Below are positions 63,408 through 64,000 of a stretch of 64,000 nt of DNA, piece after piece. The translations under genes and the position numbers were made by a program. Every line of letters begins with the position of its first letter. Positions within the stretch are counted from its first letter, which is position 1. The notes under the pieces are model-generated. The model worked only from the letters and a program-made list of their open reading frames with translations. It did not search any database and had not been told where the DNA came from. The stretch lies in contig NZ_FQUX01000001.1 in the NCBI RefSeq assembly GCF_900129275.1, forward strand, positions 434,001 through 498,000, read 5' to 3'. The stretch is from Arenibacter palladensis (GTDB lineage: Bacteria; Bacteroidota; Bacteroidia; Flavobacteriales; Flavobacteriaceae).

Positions 63408-64000
63408 CTAAATATCCATCTCCGGGATATCGCCTTCTACTATTAAATTTCCTTCAGTAGCCTTCACTATCTCCTCAACGCTAACACCAGGTGCTTTTTC
63501 CAACAATTTGAATCCTTCGGGAGTTACATCAAGTACCGCCAAATTGGTTACAATTTTTTTCACACATCCAACTCCCGTCAACGGCAAAGTACATTTCTTT
63601 AACAACTTGGATTCGCCTTCCCTATTGGTATGCATCATGGCAACAATGATGTTCTCCGCCGAAGCCACTAGGTCCATGGCCCCACCCATTCCCTTGACCA
63701 TTTTTCCAGGAATTTTCCAATTGGCAATATCCCCGTTTTCCGCGACTTCCATGGCCCCTAAAATGGTCAGGTCTACATGTTGCCCACGTATCATTCCAAA
63801 ACTTGTTACAGAGTCGAAAAACGAGGCTCCCGGAAGGGTGGTTATGGTTTGTTTGCCTGCATTGATTATATCGGCATCCTCTTCCCCTTCAAAAGGAAAG
63901 GGCCCCATTCCCAACACCCCGTTTTCACTTTGAAATTCCACACTAATATCATCCCGGACAAAATTTGCCACCAATGTAGGTATCCCTATTCCCAGGTTAA
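63408..64000 (-). CDS. 3-oxoacid CoA-transferase subunit B, partial
   Basis: The C-terminal ~197 residues of a CoA-transferase B subunit; the reading frame continues over the window edge (NLGIGIPTL before [10 protein letters not shown]), so the ATG lies outside. Landmarks: [12 protein letters not shown] (active-site Glu in the ENG motif), [18 protein letters not shown] and GGAMDLV. It transfers CoA between succinyl-CoA and acetoacetate or a similar oxoacid. The subunit A gene would be expected upstream, that is, to the right of the window. Confidence 0.93.
   Translation of the reverse strand, partial: NLGIGIPTLVANFVRDDISVEFQSENGVLGMGPFPFEGEEDADIINAGKQTITTLPGASFFDSVTSFGMIRGQHVDLTILGAMEVAENGDIANWKIPGKMVKGMGGAMDLVASAENIIVAMMHTNREGESKLLKKCTLPLTGVGCVKKIVTNLAVLDVTPEGFKLLEKAPGVSVEEIVKATEGNLIVEGDIPEMDI

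Overview
The window looks like chromosome from a marine member of the Flavobacteriaceae (Bacteroidetes); a Maribacter, Arenibacter or Zobellia relative is an inference only. The evidence is Bacteroidetes -7 boxes (TAnnTTTG) before several genes, a type IX secretion sorting tail on a secreted protease, a hybrid two-component system with fused AraC output, a Bacteroidetes-type single-subunit SdhC, and many short lipoproteins. No tRNA, rRNA, CRISPR, prophage or integrase was seen.

Layout. 1-2.0 kb: ThuA-like lipoprotein and an AraC regulator. 2.1-11 kb: a nearly complete heme branch, hemA-hemC-hemD-hemE, an EI24/CysZ-like membrane protein, hemF, a small basic protein, a YchJ-like protein and hemB. 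A REP-associated tyrosine transposase (RAYT) and its palindromic REP array lie inside this cluster, between the membrane gene and hemF. 11-20 kb: DinB-like protein, serine hydrolase, CNNM-type transporter, DNA alkyl repair (ogt), a PolB-like exonuclease, secreted subtilase, an endonuclease/exonuclease/phosphatase protein and HflX.

20.4-29.2 kb: the most interesting region. Two convergent gene sets encode peptide-type ligases and hydrolases. The plus strand carries an esterase, an ATP-grasp enzyme with a histone H1-like tail, a GCS2/YbdK carboxylate-amine ligase, a class I glutamine amidotransferase-like protein and an ATP-grasp-like protein. The minus strand carries an esterase, an M17 aminopeptidase and another ATP-grasp enzyme. 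Together they look like a pathway that makes, trims and perhaps releases an unknown amide-linked small molecule or peptide.

29.7-36.8 kb: two lipoproteins, a 1327-residue hybrid sensor kinase and a DUF3078 protein. 36.9-44.2 kb: the SUF iron-sulfur operon (sufA-like, sufB, sufC, sufD, sufS, sufE, sufT-like, DUF2480), with a four-helix-bundle (S23/IVS-type) gene inserted between sufC and sufD. 44.6-49.3 kb: a large cytochrome c/PA14/beta-propeller lipoprotein divergent from a Tat-exported Gfo/Idh/MocA oxidoreductase. 49.6-56.4 kb: thiL, a possible structured RNA, a small zinc-ribbon-like protein, brnQ, an aminopeptidase P, an M28 peptidase and a membrane protein. 56.7-60.7 kb: sdhCAB, with a second four-helix-bundle gene between sdhA and sdhB, flanked by a perfect 13-bp inverted repeat. 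60.7-64 kb: Vsr-like nuclease, aminotransferase, GNAT acetyltransferase, a tiny ORF with a strong hairpin, and the 3' part of a CoA-transferase subunit B that runs off the window.

Three core operons (hem, suf, sdh) are thus each interrupted by a small selfish or IVS-like element, a recurring theme in this window.
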